A stretch of DNA of 64,000 nucleotides from Pseudomonas anatoliensis (GTDB taxonomy: Bacteria > Pseudomonadota > Gammaproteobacteria > Pseudomonadales > Pseudomonadaceae): positions 558,001 to 622,000 of the forward strand of contig NZ_JACVHC010000002.1 in assembly GCF_017976235.1 (NCBI RefSeq), in the 5' to 3' direction. The position numbers and the translations under genes were made by a program. Within the stretch, counting starts at the first letter, position 1, and each line of letters opens with the position of its first letter. Positions 28,543-37,262 of this stretch are shown here, one piece after another. The notes beneath the pieces were generated by a model that saw nothing but the letters and a program-made list of their open reading frames with translations, had not been told where the DNA came from and searched no databases.

Positions 28543-29357
28543 GCCTGACTATGCGGTCACTCAGTCTGTTGGCGCTGTGCTGTTTCAGTTCCATTTCGTT
28601 CGCCGCCGATGTGCCGGGCAGTCAGGATCTGCAGATCGTGCCGCGACTGGCCGACGCGCAAATCGTCGACTATCGCGCTCCGGCAGAGCAGGAGCGGATT
28701 TACCCCTTGGGCTCGATCCGCAAGATCAGCGGCCAGTTGCGCTTTGACGGCCAGGTCACTGCCCGTGGCCAGACCACCTCGCTCACTTACGAGTTGCCAC
28801 CCGAACACGCCGCCACCGAAGCCTTCACCGCCGCCCGCGAGGCCCTGCAAAAGCAGGACGCCGAGTTGCTGTTCTGGTGCCAGGCCCGCGACTGCGGCGA
28901 AAGCAGCCTGTGGGCCAACGAGGTGTTCGGCAATGCCAAGTTGTACGGTGCCGACGAACAACAGGCGTATTTGTTGCTGAGGCTGGCCGCACCGCGGGAT
29001 AACACGCTGGTTGCGGTCTACAGCATCACGCGGGGCAATCGCAAAGCCTATCTGCATGTCGAACAGTTCGAAGCGGCTGCGCCGCTGGGCGAGTTGCTGC
29101 CGACGTCGGCGACCCTGCTGCGCCAGCTCAAGAGCACGGGTGAACTGGATTTCCCCAAACTCGTGAATGACCCGGATGACACCTGGTTGCGCCTGATTTC
29201 TCGTGGACTGAATCTCGATACCACGCAGCGGGTGACAGTGTCGGGGCCCAAAGCCGAGGCCTGGCGCCAGGCATTGATCAATCAGGGCGTGCGCGCGGCG
29301 CGGATGGAAACCGGCAAGGTCGATGGCACAGGTTTGCGCATTGATCTGTTGCGATAA
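28539..29357 (+). CDS. DUF4892 exported protein
   Basis: Predicted secreted or periplasmic protein of 272 residues with a clear signal peptide (MRSLSLLALCCFSSISFAAD). The mature part has the DUF4892 features: an N-terminal segment IVDYRAPAEQERIYPLGSIR, Cys residues in LLFWCQARDCGESSLWAN, and a C-terminal alpha/beta half with SPOR/OmpA-like repeats of small residues (VTVSGPKAEAWRQALINQGV). ATG at 28539 or 28551 may be used. Function is unknown; it follows the two hydrolases and the micro-ORF. Confidence 0.85.
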   Translation: MSLTMRSLSLLALCCFSSISFAADVPGSQDLQIVPRLADAQIVDYRAPAEQERIYPLGSIRKISGQLRFDGQVTARGQTTSLTYELPPEHAATEAFTAAREALQKQDAELLFWCQARDCGESSLWANEVFGNAKLYGADEQQAYLLLRLAAPRDNTLVAVYSITRGNRKAYLHVEQFEAAAPLGELLPTSATLLRQLKSTGELDFPKLVNDPDDTWLRLISRGLNLDTTQRVTVSGPKAEAWRQALINQGVRAARMETGKVDGTGLRIDLLR

Positions 29358-29426
29358 GCTGCATCGGGCGGGCACGCGCAGCATGTTCGCCTACTCTTTG
29401 CCTGACTGACTTTTTCGAGACCTTAC

Positions 29427-30467
29427 ATGCTCAATAACGATCGACTGCTGGTGCAGATCCTGCTGCTGGTGTTGTTTGGCGCCAGCCTGTGGGTGATGGC
29501 GCCGTTCTGGTCGGCGCTGTTCTGGGGCGCAGTACTGGCGTTTGCCAGTTGGCCGCTGATGCGTCTTTTGACCCGGCTACTCAATGGCCGCGAATCACTC
29601 GCGGCGGCGATTCTGACCCTGGGCTGGATGTTACTGGTGGCGGCGCCGCTGGTCTGGCTGGGCTTCAACCTCGCCGATCATGTGCGTGACGCGACGGCGT
29701 TCATCAAGGATGTGCAGGTAGATGGGTTGCCGGAGGCGCCGACCTGGCTCGCCAGTGTGCCGCTTGTGGGCGAACGGCTGGTCGGCATTTGGGACAGCAT
29801 CGATCAGCAGGGCGCTGCGTTGATGGTGTCGATCAAGCCTTACCTGGGGCAGGTCGGTAACTGGTTGCTGGCGCGCAGTGCGCAGATCGGCGGCGGAATT
29901 CTCGAGCTGACGCTGAGCATTGTCTTTGTGTTCTTTTTCTATCGCGACGGGCCGCGTCTGGCGGCGTTCGTGCACGGTTTGCTGGAGCGTTTGATCGGTG
30001 ATCGCGCCGGGTACTACATCGAACTGGTTGCCGGGACGGTGCAGCGGGTGGTCAACGGGGTGATCGGCACGGCAGCGGCGCAGGCGGTCCTGGCGTTGAT
30101 CGGGTTCCTGATTGCCGGGGTGCCGGGTGCGCTGGTGCTGGGGATCGTGACGTTTCTGCTGAGTCTGATTCCGATGGGGCCACCGTTGGTGTGGGTGCCG
30201 GCCACGGCTTGGCTGGCCTGGAAGGGCGAGTATGGGATGGCGGTGTTTTTGGGGATCTGGGGGGCGTTGATCATCAGTGGCGTGGATAACGTTTTGAAAC
30301 CTTATCTGATCAGCCGAGGCGGAAATTTGCCGTTGGTGATTGTGTTGCTTGGGGTGTTTGGCGGGTTGATTGCGTTTGGGTTTATCGGGTTGTTTATCGG
30401 GCCTACGCTTTTGGCGGTGGCTTATAGTTTGTTGACGGACTGGAGTAAGAGTCAGGCTCGGGTTTAG
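29427..30467 (+). CDS. AI-2E family (PerM/YdiK-like) transporter
   Basis: Integral inner-membrane protein of 346 residues with about seven or eight hydrophobic segments. Two lie near the N-terminus (ILLLVLFGASLWVMAPFWSA), followed by a soluble loop (about residues 90-140) and a C-terminal cluster with the family signature GVPGALVLGIVTFLLSLIPM. The family was named for autoinducer-2 export, but most members are now thought to be ion or solute exporters. It stands alone after the DUF4892 gene. Confidence 0.9.
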   Translation: MLNNDRLLVQILLLVLFGASLWVMAPFWSALFWGAVLAFASWPLMRLLTRLLNGRESLAAAILTLGWMLLVAAPLVWLGFNLADHVRDATAFIKDVQVDGLPEAPTWLASVPLVGERLVGIWDSIDQQGAALMVSIKPYLGQVGNWLLARSAQIGGGILELTLSIVFVFFFYRDGPRLAAFVHGLLERLIGDRAGYYIELVAGTVQRVVNGVIGTAAAQAVLALIGFLIAGVPGALVLGIVTFLLSLIPMGPPLVWVPATAWLAWKGEYGMAVFLGIWGALIISGVDNVLKPYLISRGGNLPLVIVLLGVFGGLIAFGFIGLFIGPTLLAVAYSLLTDWSKSQARV

Positions 30468-30485
30468 GGGCGCTTTGAGGTGTGT

Positions 30486-30822
30486 ATATCCGTTTTTGTG
30501 GTGATGGCTGATTAGGGTTCCGCCCTTACGGCGGGTCACTTTTTCCAGACGCCGAAAAAGTAACCAAAAAGGCTTTACCCTGACGTACGGCCCTCGCTGT
30601 GGCTCGGGTTCCTTCGCTGCGGAATTGATCCGGGGGCATCGCCTCCGGTTTGCTTCGCTGCACCTCCTCTCGATGTGTTCGACTTCGTCGAACGGTCGCT
30701 GCGCTCCCACCCCCGGATCAATCCCTCCACTCAGCCTGCCGACGGGCTCCGAGATCAAGATCAAGAGCTGCACTCGAGCTAACGCTCATTGTGTTGAGTG
30801 GGGCGGACTTCGCCGCGTGGGG
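30486..30822 (+). repeat. Long intergenic repeat, copy 1
   Basis: Starts TATCCGTTTTTGTGGTGATGG, continues with AGGGTTCCGCCCTTACGGCG and GCCGAAAAAGTAACCAAAAA, and ends near GAGCTAACGCTCATTGTGTT. It contains internal palindromes (TTCGACTTCGTCGAA, GATCCGGGGGC / CCCCCGGATC). It shares long stretches with the inverted copy at 31037 and the shorter copy at 40965. Confidence 0.85.
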
Positions 30823-30842
30823 TGTACGTGATTCAACATTAT

Positions 30843-30975
30843 GGAAGCTGGCTTGCCAGCGAAGGCGGCCTGACAGCCTACCAGTTTCTGGCGGGTGTAC
30901 CCGATCCATGTGGGAGCTGGCTTGCCAGCGATGGCGGCCTGACAGCCGACCAATCTCTGGCGGATTGAATCCCCC
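30843..30975 (+). repeat. Two tandem REP-containing units, 69-base period
   Basis: GCTGGCTTGCCAGCGA followed by GGCGGCCTGACAGCC and CTGGCGG occurs at 30847 and again at 30916, a spacing of 69 bases. The REP and its flank were therefore duplicated together. Confidence 0.8.
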
Positions 30976-30978
30976 CTG

Positions 30979-31036
30979 TAGGAGCTGCCGAAGGCTCGGG
31001 CCGCGATCGGACGATCTTTTGATCTGCTTGGCTTTG
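30979..31036 (+). repeat. Degenerate REP of the TGTAGGAGCTGCCGAAGG family
   Basis: CTGTAGGAGCTGCCGAAGGC is followed by an inserted TCGGGCC, then GCGATCGGACGATCTTTTGATC. The element is interrupted compared with the standard copy. Confidence 0.75.
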
Positions 31037-31320
31037 GCTTTTGATCTTGCTCTTCAGGCCCATCGGCAGGCCGAGCGTAGGTGTTCATCAGGGGGTAGGC
31101 GCGCAGCGCCGTGCGGCGAAGCCGCATCCATCGAGAGGAGGTGCAGCGAAGCAAACCGTAGGCGATGCCCCCGGATGGACACCGTAGCGAGGGAACACTG
31201 AGCCTCAGCGAAGTGCCGTACGTCAGGGGGCAGCCTTTTTGGTTACTTTTTCGGCGTCTGGAAAAAGTGACCCGCCGTAAGGGCGGAACCCTAAGCAGCC
31301 GTTACCGCAGCAACGGATAT
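31037..31320 (-). repeat. Long intergenic repeat, copy 2 (inverted)
   Basis: The reverse complement reads ATATCCGTT...TTAGGGTTCCGCCCTTACGG, then GCCGAAAAAGTAACCAAAAA, CATCCGGGGGCATCGCCTAC and GCTGCACCTCCTCTCGATGG, as in copy 1. The middle differs at many positions, so the two copies are diverged family members and not a recent local duplication. Confidence 0.85.
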
Positions 31321-31372
31321 GCCCCCACCCCCCCCCCCACACACATGCAAGAACCGCCAAACGCCACGATCT

Positions 31373-31443
31373 GTTGATCTTGCTAATAATTCAAAAAGCA
31401 AAATCAAAAGATCGCAGCCTCGTTCCACTCGACAGCTCCTACA
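31373..31443. repeat. Inverted REP pair downstream of the EF-hand gene
   Basis: TTGATCTTGCTAATAATTC...AAAATCAAAAGATCGCAGCC then TCGTTCCACTCGACAGCTCC and TACAG. The right arm carries the TCGTTCCACTCGA variant, as in the pair at 5115. The left arm is truncated. Confidence 0.7.
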
Positions 31444-31452
31444 GTAGGCGGG

Positions 31453-32091
31453 TTACGTAGCGACGTTGAGGTACTTGCCCACTGGCGCCGCATTATCCAG
31501 CGAGTACTGCTTGCTCAAATTGGCAATCATGCGGTTCAGCGCTTCTGTCGTGCTCTGGATCGACGCCATTTGCTCTTCATCCGGTCGCTCCCGCCCTGCC
31601 TGCAAAGCCGCTTTCAACTCATCGCTGCTCACGCCGCCGCTGCTGTCGCTATCCAGTACCTTGAGCAACGCAGCACTGTCATCGGTGCTACCGGCGCTGG
31701 TCAGGCCGCTGCTGAGTTCATCGTTGCTGATGGCGCCGTCGCCGTCAGTGTCGAGGGCGCTGATCAGGGCGTCGGCCAGGTCGGTGTTGGGGGCTTGGTC
31801 TTGCGGTGGTGGCGGCGGCGCCATGGCCGTCATTTCTTCGGCGTTGAGGCTTCCGCTGCCGTCGCTGTCCAGGTCGCCGAATTGTTTGCTAAGGTTGACG
31901 AGCAGGCCGTCGTCGGACTTTTGCGACAGGGCGCTGTTCAGTTCGTCCTGATCCACCGCGCCGTCGCCGTTGCTGTCGAGTTTGGCGAACAGGTCTTTCT
32001 GCAGTTGCTGGCTGCGGGCGTTTTGCGTGGCGGTGCTGTTGGTGCTGGTATAGCTCGTGTAGTTGCTGACGCTACCGATCATCGGGCTCAC
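31453..32091 (-). CDS. Four-EF-hand calcium-binding protein
   Basis: Soluble protein of 212 residues with four canonical 12-residue EF-hand loops: 39-50 (DSNGDGAVDQDE), 75-86 (DSDGSGSLNAEE), 114-125 (DTDGDGAISNDE) and 147-158 (DSDSSGGVSSDE). A Pro-rich linker (APPPPPQ, residues 91-97) splits them into two pairs, as in calmodulin-like proteins. The N-terminus is Ser/Thr-rich with no Sec signal peptide. It has all the acidic ligands for Ca2+ except that loop 4 has Ser/Gly at softer positions. It lies downstream of the sensor kinase at 32311 on the same strand. Role unknown; a Ca2+ sensor or buffer is likely. Confidence 0.88.
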   Translation of the reverse strand: MSPMIGSVSNYTSYTSTNSTATQNARSQQLQKDLFAKLDSNGDGAVDQDELNSALSQKSDDGLLVNLSKQFGDLDSDGSGSLNAEEMTAMAPPPPPQDQAPNTDLADALISALDTDGDGAISNDELSSGLTSAGSTDDSAALLKVLDSDSSGGVSSDELKAALQAGRERPDEEQMASIQSTTEALNRMIANLSKQYSLDNAAPVGKYLNVAT

Positions 32092-32206
32092 TCCTTGGAC
32101 TGGAAAACCGGTGGGCGTACCGGCTTATGCAGCCTCAAGGTGCAAGTTGTCGTGGGTATGTGGAGTTTGTACCGGCTGGTACACAGATCGAACGATTACC
32201 ATTGAA

Positions 32207-32300
32207 CCTGTAGGAGTGAGCCTGCTCGCGATGACGGCGTGTCAGTCGACATCAATATCGACGGATGTACCGCTATCGCGAGCAGGCTCACTCCTGCAGG
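32207..32300. repeat. Inverted REP pair of the GAGCCTGCTCGCG family
   Basis: CTGTAGGAGTGAGCCTGCTC plus GCGATGACGG faces TATCGCGAGCAGGCTCACTC plus CTGCAGG around a short palindromic centre (GTCGACATCAATATCGAC). This is a third REP family, distinct from the AAGG and GGCTTGCC types. Confidence 0.9.
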
Positions 32301-32310
32301 GTGGGTGTTT

Positions 32311-33360
32311 TCAGGTGCGGGGCAGACGAATGATCGCTGTGAGACCACCGCCCGGTGTTTCTTCCAGGTTCAATTGCCCGCCCAGTCGTTGCGCGGCTTC
32401 CCGGGCGATGGTCATGCCCAGCCCGACCCCACCGGAATTGCGGTTGCGCGATCCTTCCAGACGAAAGAACGGTTCAAACACCGCTTCACGTTTGTCCTCG
32501 GCAATCCCCGGCCCATGGTCGATCACGCGGATCAGCAGTTGCTCGCGCTGATCGTGCAATTCGATGCGCGCCTGCCCGGCGTAACGCAGGGCGTTATCCA
32601 TCAGGTTGTTGAGGCAGGACCGCAGCGCCATCGGCTGCACCGGCAGCGGTGCGCAGTGGCCGCTGACGTGTACGTCTGCGCCCTGGTCCTGAGCGTTTTC
32701 GCACAATGATTCGACCAGCGCCTGCACGTCCATCAGTTGCAAGGCTTCGCTGGTGCGTTGCTCGTGCAGGTAGGTGAGAGTGGCGTCGAGCATGGCGATC
32801 ATGTCGTTCAGGTCCTGGCGCATCTGGCTTTGCAGCTTGTCGTCGCTGATGTTTTCCAGGCGCAGTTTCAATCGTGACAAGGGTGTGCGCAGGTCATGGG
32901 ACACCGCGCCGAGCATGCGCGCGCGCTGTTGGACTTGTTCGCGAATGCGCCGCTGCATCAGGTTGAAGGTGTGCGCCGCTTGCCGCGCCTCGCGTGGGCC
33001 GGACTCGTCCAGCGGGGGGCTGTCGAGGTCCTCGCTGAGACGTTCAGCGGCGTCGCTCAGGCGCTGGATCGGTCGACTGAGCAACTTGGCGCCGTACCAG
33101 GCGGCGATCATCAAGGTGATGAACTGAAAAGTCAGCGGCACGATCGGGCCGCCGAACCAGGGGCGCGGTGGGCGTGGTGGGTAGCGCGGATCGTGTGGCG
33201 GCTGTTGGCCTTCGATGTTCTGGGAAAATTCCGGTGGCGGCGGAGGCGGGGGTGGGCCGTAGAGGCGGAACCAGGTAAAAGCGAGCAAGTGCGCCAGGAC
33301 GATCGCCAAGAACAGCACGCCAAACAGACGGCCGAACAGCGTGTCAAAGCGCGCTCGCAT
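32311..33360 (-). CDS. Sensor histidine kinase with proline-rich periplasmic loop
   Basis: Membrane kinase of 349 residues. TM1 (residues 10-30) and TM2 (about 72-92) flank a short periplasmic loop of about 40 residues that contains eight prolines in a row (36-43) and many more to residue 72. HAMP (LLSRPIQRLSDAAERL), an H-box with His 155 (GAVSHDLRTPLSRLK), N-box (LNNLMDNALRYAG) and G-boxes (DHGPGIAED, GVGLGMTIA) are intact. The response regulator gene is immediately upstream; its stop codon abuts this ATG. The loop is too small for a folded ligand domain, so it may sense through a partner or membrane state. Confidence 0.92.
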   Translation of the reverse strand: MRARFDTLFGRLFGVLFLAIVLAHLLAFTWFRLYGPPPPPPPPEFSQNIEGQQPPHDPRYPPRPPRPWFGGPIVPLTFQFITLMIAAWYGAKLLSRPIQRLSDAAERLSEDLDSPPLDESGPREARQAAHTFNLMQRRIREQVQQRARMLGAVSHDLRTPLSRLKLRLENISDDKLQSQMRQDLNDMIAMLDATLTYLHEQRTSEALQLMDVQALVESLCENAQDQGADVHVSGHCAPLPVQPMALRSCLNNLMDNALRYAGQARIELHDQREQLLIRVIDHGPGIAEDKREAVFEPFFRLEGSRNRNSGGVGLGMTIAREAAQRLGGQLNLEETPGGGLTAIIRLPRT

Positions 33361-34121
33361 CAGCCGATGTCTCGGGCGTCGAACAGGTAACCTTCACCGC
33401 GCACGGTTTTGATCAACTGCGGGGCTTTTGGATCGTCGCCGAGTTTCTGTCGCAGGCGCGAGACCAGCAAGTCGATGCTGCGATCGAACGCTTCGATCGA
33501 GCGACCGCGCGCAGCGTCGAGCAATTGTTCGCGGCTGAGTACCCGGCGCGGGCGTTCGATAAACACCCAGAGCAGGCGGAATTCGGCGTTGGACAGCGGC
33601 ACCACCAGGCCATCGTCGGCGACCAGTTGGCGCAGGACGCTGTTCAGACGCCAGTTGTCGAAGCGGATGTTCGCCCGCTGCTCGGTGCGATCATCGCGCA
33701 CGCGGCGCAGGATGGTCTGGATTCGCGCGACCAGTTCGCGCGGTTCGAACGGTTTGGCCATGTAGTCGTCGGCGCCGAGTTCGAGGCCGATGATGCGGTC
33801 GGTGGGTTCGCAGCGTGCGGTGAGCATCAGGATCGGGATGTCCGATTCGGCGCGCAGCCAGCGGCACAGCGACAAGCCGTCCTCGCCGGGCAGCATCAGG
33901 TCCAGCACCACCACATCGAAATGCTCGGCTTGCATGGCCTGGCGCATCGCTGTGCCATCAGTGACGCCGCTCGCGTGGATGTTGAAACGCGCGAGGTAGT
34001 CGATCATCAATTCGCGGATCGGCACGTCATCGTCGACGATCAGTGCACGAATGCTCCAGCGCTTGTCGTCTTTTTGCTCATCCGTCATGGTGGTTTGGGT
34101 GTTGTGCATGGGGCTGTTCAT
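33360..34121 (-). CDS. OmpR-family response regulator
   Basis: Regulator of about 253 residues partnered with the downstream kinase. The receiver has DDDVPIREL, phosphoacceptor Asp in VVVLDLMLPGEDG and Lys in YMAKPFEP. The winged-helix domain ends with LVSRLRQKLGDDPKAPQLIK and VRGEGYLFDARDIG. The start is uncertain: ATGs at 34121, 34109 and 34088 are in frame, none with a good ribosome site; a longer open frame to 34286 is unlikely. Its last base overlaps the kinase start codon region. Confidence 0.88.
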   Translation of the reverse strand: MNSPMHNTQTTMTDEQKDDKRWSIRALIVDDDVPIRELMIDYLARFNIHASGVTDGTAMRQAMQAEHFDVVVLDLMLPGEDGLSLCRWLRAESDIPILMLTARCEPTDRIIGLELGADDYMAKPFEPRELVARIQTILRRVRDDRTEQRANIRFDNWRLNSVLRQLVADDGLVVPLSNAEFRLLWVFIERPRRVLSREQLLDAARGRSIEAFDRSIDLLVSRLRQKLGDDPKAPQLIKTVRGEGYLFDARDIG

Positions 34122-34405
34122 CTGCCAGTAGGCCGCCAACCACAAAGATGGGCTGCGAGGTGGTGGTTTCAGCATAGGCGTCCGGCGGTGAGGCGGGAAG
34201 TGCTGATGTAAGGACGTGTTGCGGCTGGCGAGGCTAGCGCGGGCGCGTGTTGGCGACATGTCGGCTGTGTATCGGAGTCGACACAATAGCAGCGAGCGCT
34301 ATGCTGATCTCGGCTGGCACGACGATTTACCGATCATCGGGTGCCGCGCCGCCGCCGGTTCCGCTACAATGCGCGCCGATTTCGACCTGCCTGAGAGCCC
34401 TTCCA
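34122..34405. other. Divergent promoter region between response regulator and pyrF
   Basis: No gene is visible. TACAAT at 34364 followed by GCGCGCC, about 40 bases before pyrF, is a plausible -10 box. No clear -35 partner is seen. Confidence 0.4.
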
Positions 34406-35104
34406 ATGTCCGTCTGCCAGACTCCTATCATCGTCGCCCTGGATTTCCCCACCCGTGACGCCGCACTGAAGCTGGCCGACCAGTTAGACCCGAAACTGTG
34501 CCGGGTCAAAGTGGGCAAGGAACTGTTCACCAGTTGCGCCGCTGAAATCGTCGGCACTCTGCGGGACAAGGGCTTTGAAGTATTCCTTGATCTGAAATTC
34601 CACGATATCCCCAACACCACTGCGATGGCCGTGAAAGCGGCTGCCGAGATGGGCGTCTGGATGGTCAACGTTCACTGCTCCGGCGGTATGCGCATGATGG
34701 CAGCCTGCCGTGAAGTGCTGGACAAGCGCAGCGGCCCGCAGCCGTTGCTGATCGGCGTAACCGTGCTGACCAGCATGGAACGCGAAGACCTGGCGGGTAT
34801 TGGTCTGGATATCGAGCCGCAAGAGCAGGTTCTGCGTCTGGCAGCACTGGCCGAGAAAGCCGGGATGGATGGTTTGGTGTGCTCGGCACTGGAAGCCCAA
34901 GCGCTGAAAACTGCGCATCCGTCGCTGCAACTGGTGACCCCGGGGATTCGCCCGGCGGGCAGCGCGCAGGACGATCAACGGCGCATTCTGACCCCGCGTC
35001 AGGCGCTGGATGCAGGCTCCGATTACCTGGTGATCGGCCGTCCGATCAGCCAGGCGACTGATCCGGCGCAGGCGTTGGCCTCCGTCGTCGCCGAAATCGC
35101 CTGA
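34406..35104 (+). CDS. pyrF: Orotidine 5'-phosphate decarboxylase
   Basis: Enzyme of 232 residues that makes UMP from OMP in pyrimidine synthesis. The catalytic charge network is in [13 protein letters not shown], the substrate Lys appears in [10 protein letters not shown], and the phosphate loop is VTPGIRPAG. The C-terminal [12 protein letters not shown] motif is typical. ATG at 34406 gives [16 protein letters not shown]; the upstream extension is not conserved-looking. Confidence 0.96.
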   Translation: MSVCQTPIIVALDFPTRDAALKLADQLDPKLCRVKVGKELFTSCAAEIVGTLRDKGFEVFLDLKFHDIPNTTAMAVKAAAEMGVWMVNVHCSGGMRMMAACREVLDKRSGPQPLLIGVTVLTSMEREDLAGIGLDIEPQEQVLRLAALAEKAGMDGLVCSALEAQALKTAHPSLQLVTPGIRPAGSAQDDQRRILTPRQALDAGSDYLVIGRPISQATDPAQALASVVAEIA

Positions 35105-35111
35105 TCAGACC

Positions 35112-35204
35112 CTGCGCAGCCTGCGATCTTTTGACCTTCCCTCAGCTGATATAAATGGCTGCAAGCGGTAAAAAGATCGCAGCCTTTGGCAGCTCCTACA
35201 TGGG
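35112..35204. repeat. Imperfect inverted REP pair between pyrF and the oxidoreductase gene
   Basis: The left arm (GCAGCCTGCGATCTTTTGAC) lacks the TGTAGGAG head. The right arm is complete (GATCGCAGCCTTTGGCAGCT plus CCTACATGGG). A further remnant, CTACAGGCTGAGATCCTTTT, follows to 35230. Confidence 0.75.
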
Positions 35205-35237
35205 CTGCCTACAGGCTGAGATCCTTTTGACTTTGTT

Positions 35238-36242
35238 TTAAACCTTCAACACCAACTTGCCGAAATTCTCACCGCTGAACAATTTCATCAGCGTCTCCGG
35301 GAACGTCTCCAGCCCCTCGACAATATCTTCCTTGCTCTTGAGTTCGCCCTTGGCCATCCAGCCGGCCATTTCCTGTCCGGCGGCAGCGAATTGTGCGGCA
35401 TGGTCCATCACCACAAAACCTTCCATCCGCGCACGATTGACCAGCAGCGACAGGTAGTTGGCCGGGCCTTTCACCGCCTCTTTGTTGTTGTATTGGCTGA
35501 TCGCACCGCAGATCACCACTCGCGCCTTCATGTTCAGACGGCTCAACACCGCGTCGAGAATATCGCCGCCGACGTTATCGAAATAAACATCGACGCCTTT
35601 CGGGCATTCACGTTTAAGCCCTGCAACCACGTCTTCGCTCTTGTAGTCGATGGCGCCGTCAAAGCCCAATTCATCAATAAGGAATTTGCACTTGTCGGCA
35701 CCGCCGGCAATGCCGACCACGCGGCAACCTTTGATCTTGGCGATCTGTCCGGCAATGCTGCCCACCGCACCGGCCGCGCCGGAAAGCACCACGGTGTCGC
35801 CGGCCTTCGGTGCGCCGACATCAAGCAGGGCGAAGTAAGCAGTCATGCCGGTCATGCCCAGCGCAGATAGATAAACCGGCAGCGGTGCCAGTTTCGGATC
35901 GACTTTGTAGAAACCTCTGGGTTCGCCGAGGAAGTAATCCTGCACGCCAAGGGCGCCATTGACGTAGTCCCCGACTGCAAACCCCGGGTTGTTCGATGCG
36001 ACGACTTTGCCTACGCCCAAGGCGCGCATGACTTCGCCGATACCGACCGGCGGAATGTAGGACTTGCCTTCATTCATCCAGCCGCGCATGGCCGGGTCGA
36101 GGGACAGGTATTCGTTCTTGACCAGAATCTGTCCTGCCGCAGGTTCCCCGACCGGCACTTCCTGATAGGTGAAGGTCTCGCGGGTGGCGGCACCCACCGG
36201 GCGTTTGGCGAGCAGGAACTGGCGATTGGTCTGGGAAGTCAT
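35238..36242 (-). CDS. NADP-dependent oxidoreductase, zinc-free MDR (CurA-like)
   Basis: Medium-chain reductase of 334 residues, similar to prostaglandin reductase and curcumin reductase CurA. The cofactor loop is VLSGAAGAVGSIAGQIAK, followed by GCRVVGIAGG (NADP-type loop with Lys/Ser nearby) and VDVYFDNVGGDILD. The N-terminal LDPAMRGWMNE is characteristic. No zinc ligands are seen. ATG at 36242 (MTSQTNRQFLL) is preferred over GTG at 36251. It is divergent from the SDR gene at 36490. Confidence 0.92.
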   Translation of the reverse strand: MTSQTNRQFLLAKRPVGAATRETFTYQEVPVGEPAAGQILVKNEYLSLDPAMRGWMNEGKSYIPPVGIGEVMRALGVGKVVASNNPGFAVGDYVNGALGVQDYFLGEPRGFYKVDPKLAPLPVYLSALGMTGMTAYFALLDVGAPKAGDTVVLSGAAGAVGSIAGQIAKIKGCRVVGIAGGADKCKFLIDELGFDGAIDYKSEDVVAGLKRECPKGVDVYFDNVGGDILDAVLSRLNMKARVVICGAISQYNNKEAVKGPANYLSLLVNRARMEGFVVMDHAAQFAAAGQEMAGWMAKGELKSKEDIVEGLETFPETLMKLFSGENFGKLVLKV

Positions 36243-36489
36243 GACAGGCACTCAAGTTGAATGAAGCCTTGTTGATAGACCTTCATGGGCGATGCCGCAA
36301 GGTTGGCTGATGCGGCGAATGCACGCCGATCCAATGCAGTGATAGTCATAGGCATGGATTTATCACTGCGACGCATGGGCACATAGACAGCCTTCTGATA
36401 GTGCTGACGTCCGGCAAACCCTTGTCGCTATGCTGCAATTGCGCTGCATGTCTAAACCGCCCCGCATCTATCCGTTCGAGGACATAACA

Positions 36490-37251
36490 ATGAGCATGAC
36501 GTTTTCCGGTCAGGTTGCCGTAGTCACGGGAGCCGCCAACGGCATCGGCCGCGCAACGGCCCAGGCATTCGCCGCCGAAGGTCTGAAAGTGGTGGTGGCC
36601 GATCTGGATACTGCCGGAGGGGAGGGCACTGTCGCGCTTATTCGTACAGCCGGCGGCGAAGCGACCTTCGTGCGTTGCAACGTTACCGTCGAAAGCGAAG
36701 TGAAAAATCTGATGGACGAGGTGATTAATACCTACGGCCGTCTCGACTATGCCTTCAACAATGCCGGAATCGAAATCGAGAAGGGCAAACTGGCCGACGG
36801 TTCGATGGACGAGTTCGACGCGATCATGGGCGTCAATGTCAAAGGCGTCTGGCTGTGCATGAAATATCAATTGCCGCTGTTGCTGGCTCAGGGCGGTGGG
36901 GCGATCGTCAACACCGCCTCGGTGGCGGGCCTGGGGGCGGCGCCGAAGATGAGCATTTATGCGGCGTCGAAACACGCGGTGATCGGTCTGACCAAGTCGG
37001 CGGCCATCGAGTACGCGAAGAAGAAAATTCGCGTCAACGCGGTGTGTCCGGCAGTCATCGACACCGACATGTTCCGTCGTGCCTATGAGGCCGATCCGAA
37101 GAAAGGCGAGTTCGCCAACGCCATGCATCCGGTGGGGCGCATCGGCAAGGTCGAGGAGATCGCCAGTGCGGTGTTGTATCTGTGCAGCGACGGCGCGGCG
37201 TTCACCACCGGTCATTCGTTGGCCGTGGATGGTGGCGTTACCGCGTTCTGA
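36490..37251 (+). CDS. Short-chain dehydrogenase/reductase
   Basis: SDR of 253 residues. The NAD(P) motif is TGAANGIGRATAQAF. VADLD places Asp after strand 2 and favours NAD(H). NNAG, the catalytic Ser in NTASVAG and the YxxxK pair YAASK are all present, with the C-terminal SLAVDGGVTAF. ATG at 36490 follows GAGGACATAACA. A terminator follows after 12 bases, so this gene is monocistronic. Substrate unknown. Confidence 0.93.
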   Translation: MSMTFSGQVAVVTGAANGIGRATAQAFAAEGLKVVVADLDTAGGEGTVALIRTAGGEATFVRCNVTVESEVKNLMDEVINTYGRLDYAFNNAGIEIEKGKLADGSMDEFDAIMGVNVKGVWLCMKYQLPLLLAQGGGAIVNTASVAGLGAAPKMSIYAASKHAVIGLTKSAAIEYAKKKIRVNAVCPAVIDTDMFRRAYEADPKKGEFANAMHPVGRIGKVEEIASAVLYLCSDGAAFTTGHSLAVDGGVTAF

Positions 37252-37262
37252 ATCACACTGTT

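Larger units (their letters stand above)
30468..31452. other. Repeat-filled intergenic region, about 1 kb
   Basis: No convincing gene; every open frame here is a translation of repeats. It holds two inverted copies of a long GC-rich repeat (30486-30822 and 31037-31320), two tandem REPs of the GCTGGCTTGCC type at a 69-base period, one degenerate REP and one inverted REP pair. A run of about ten C residues near 31330 adjoins the second copy. Confidence 0.8.

Noticed and set aside
29631..30773. A 380-residue leftward open frame over the AI-2E transporter gene and repeat copy 1
   Set aside because: It runs through a membrane protein gene and repeats; Arg/His/Gln/Pro-rich without any fold signature.
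30843..30975. Possible CRISPR-like tandem repeats
   Set aside because: Only two units, with REP palindromes and no cas genes; they are a REP duplication.
30625..31377. Small open frames in the repeat-rich gap
   Set aside because: Their sequences (for example RPISGG, GKPAPT repeats) are translations of REPs and long repeats, not genes.
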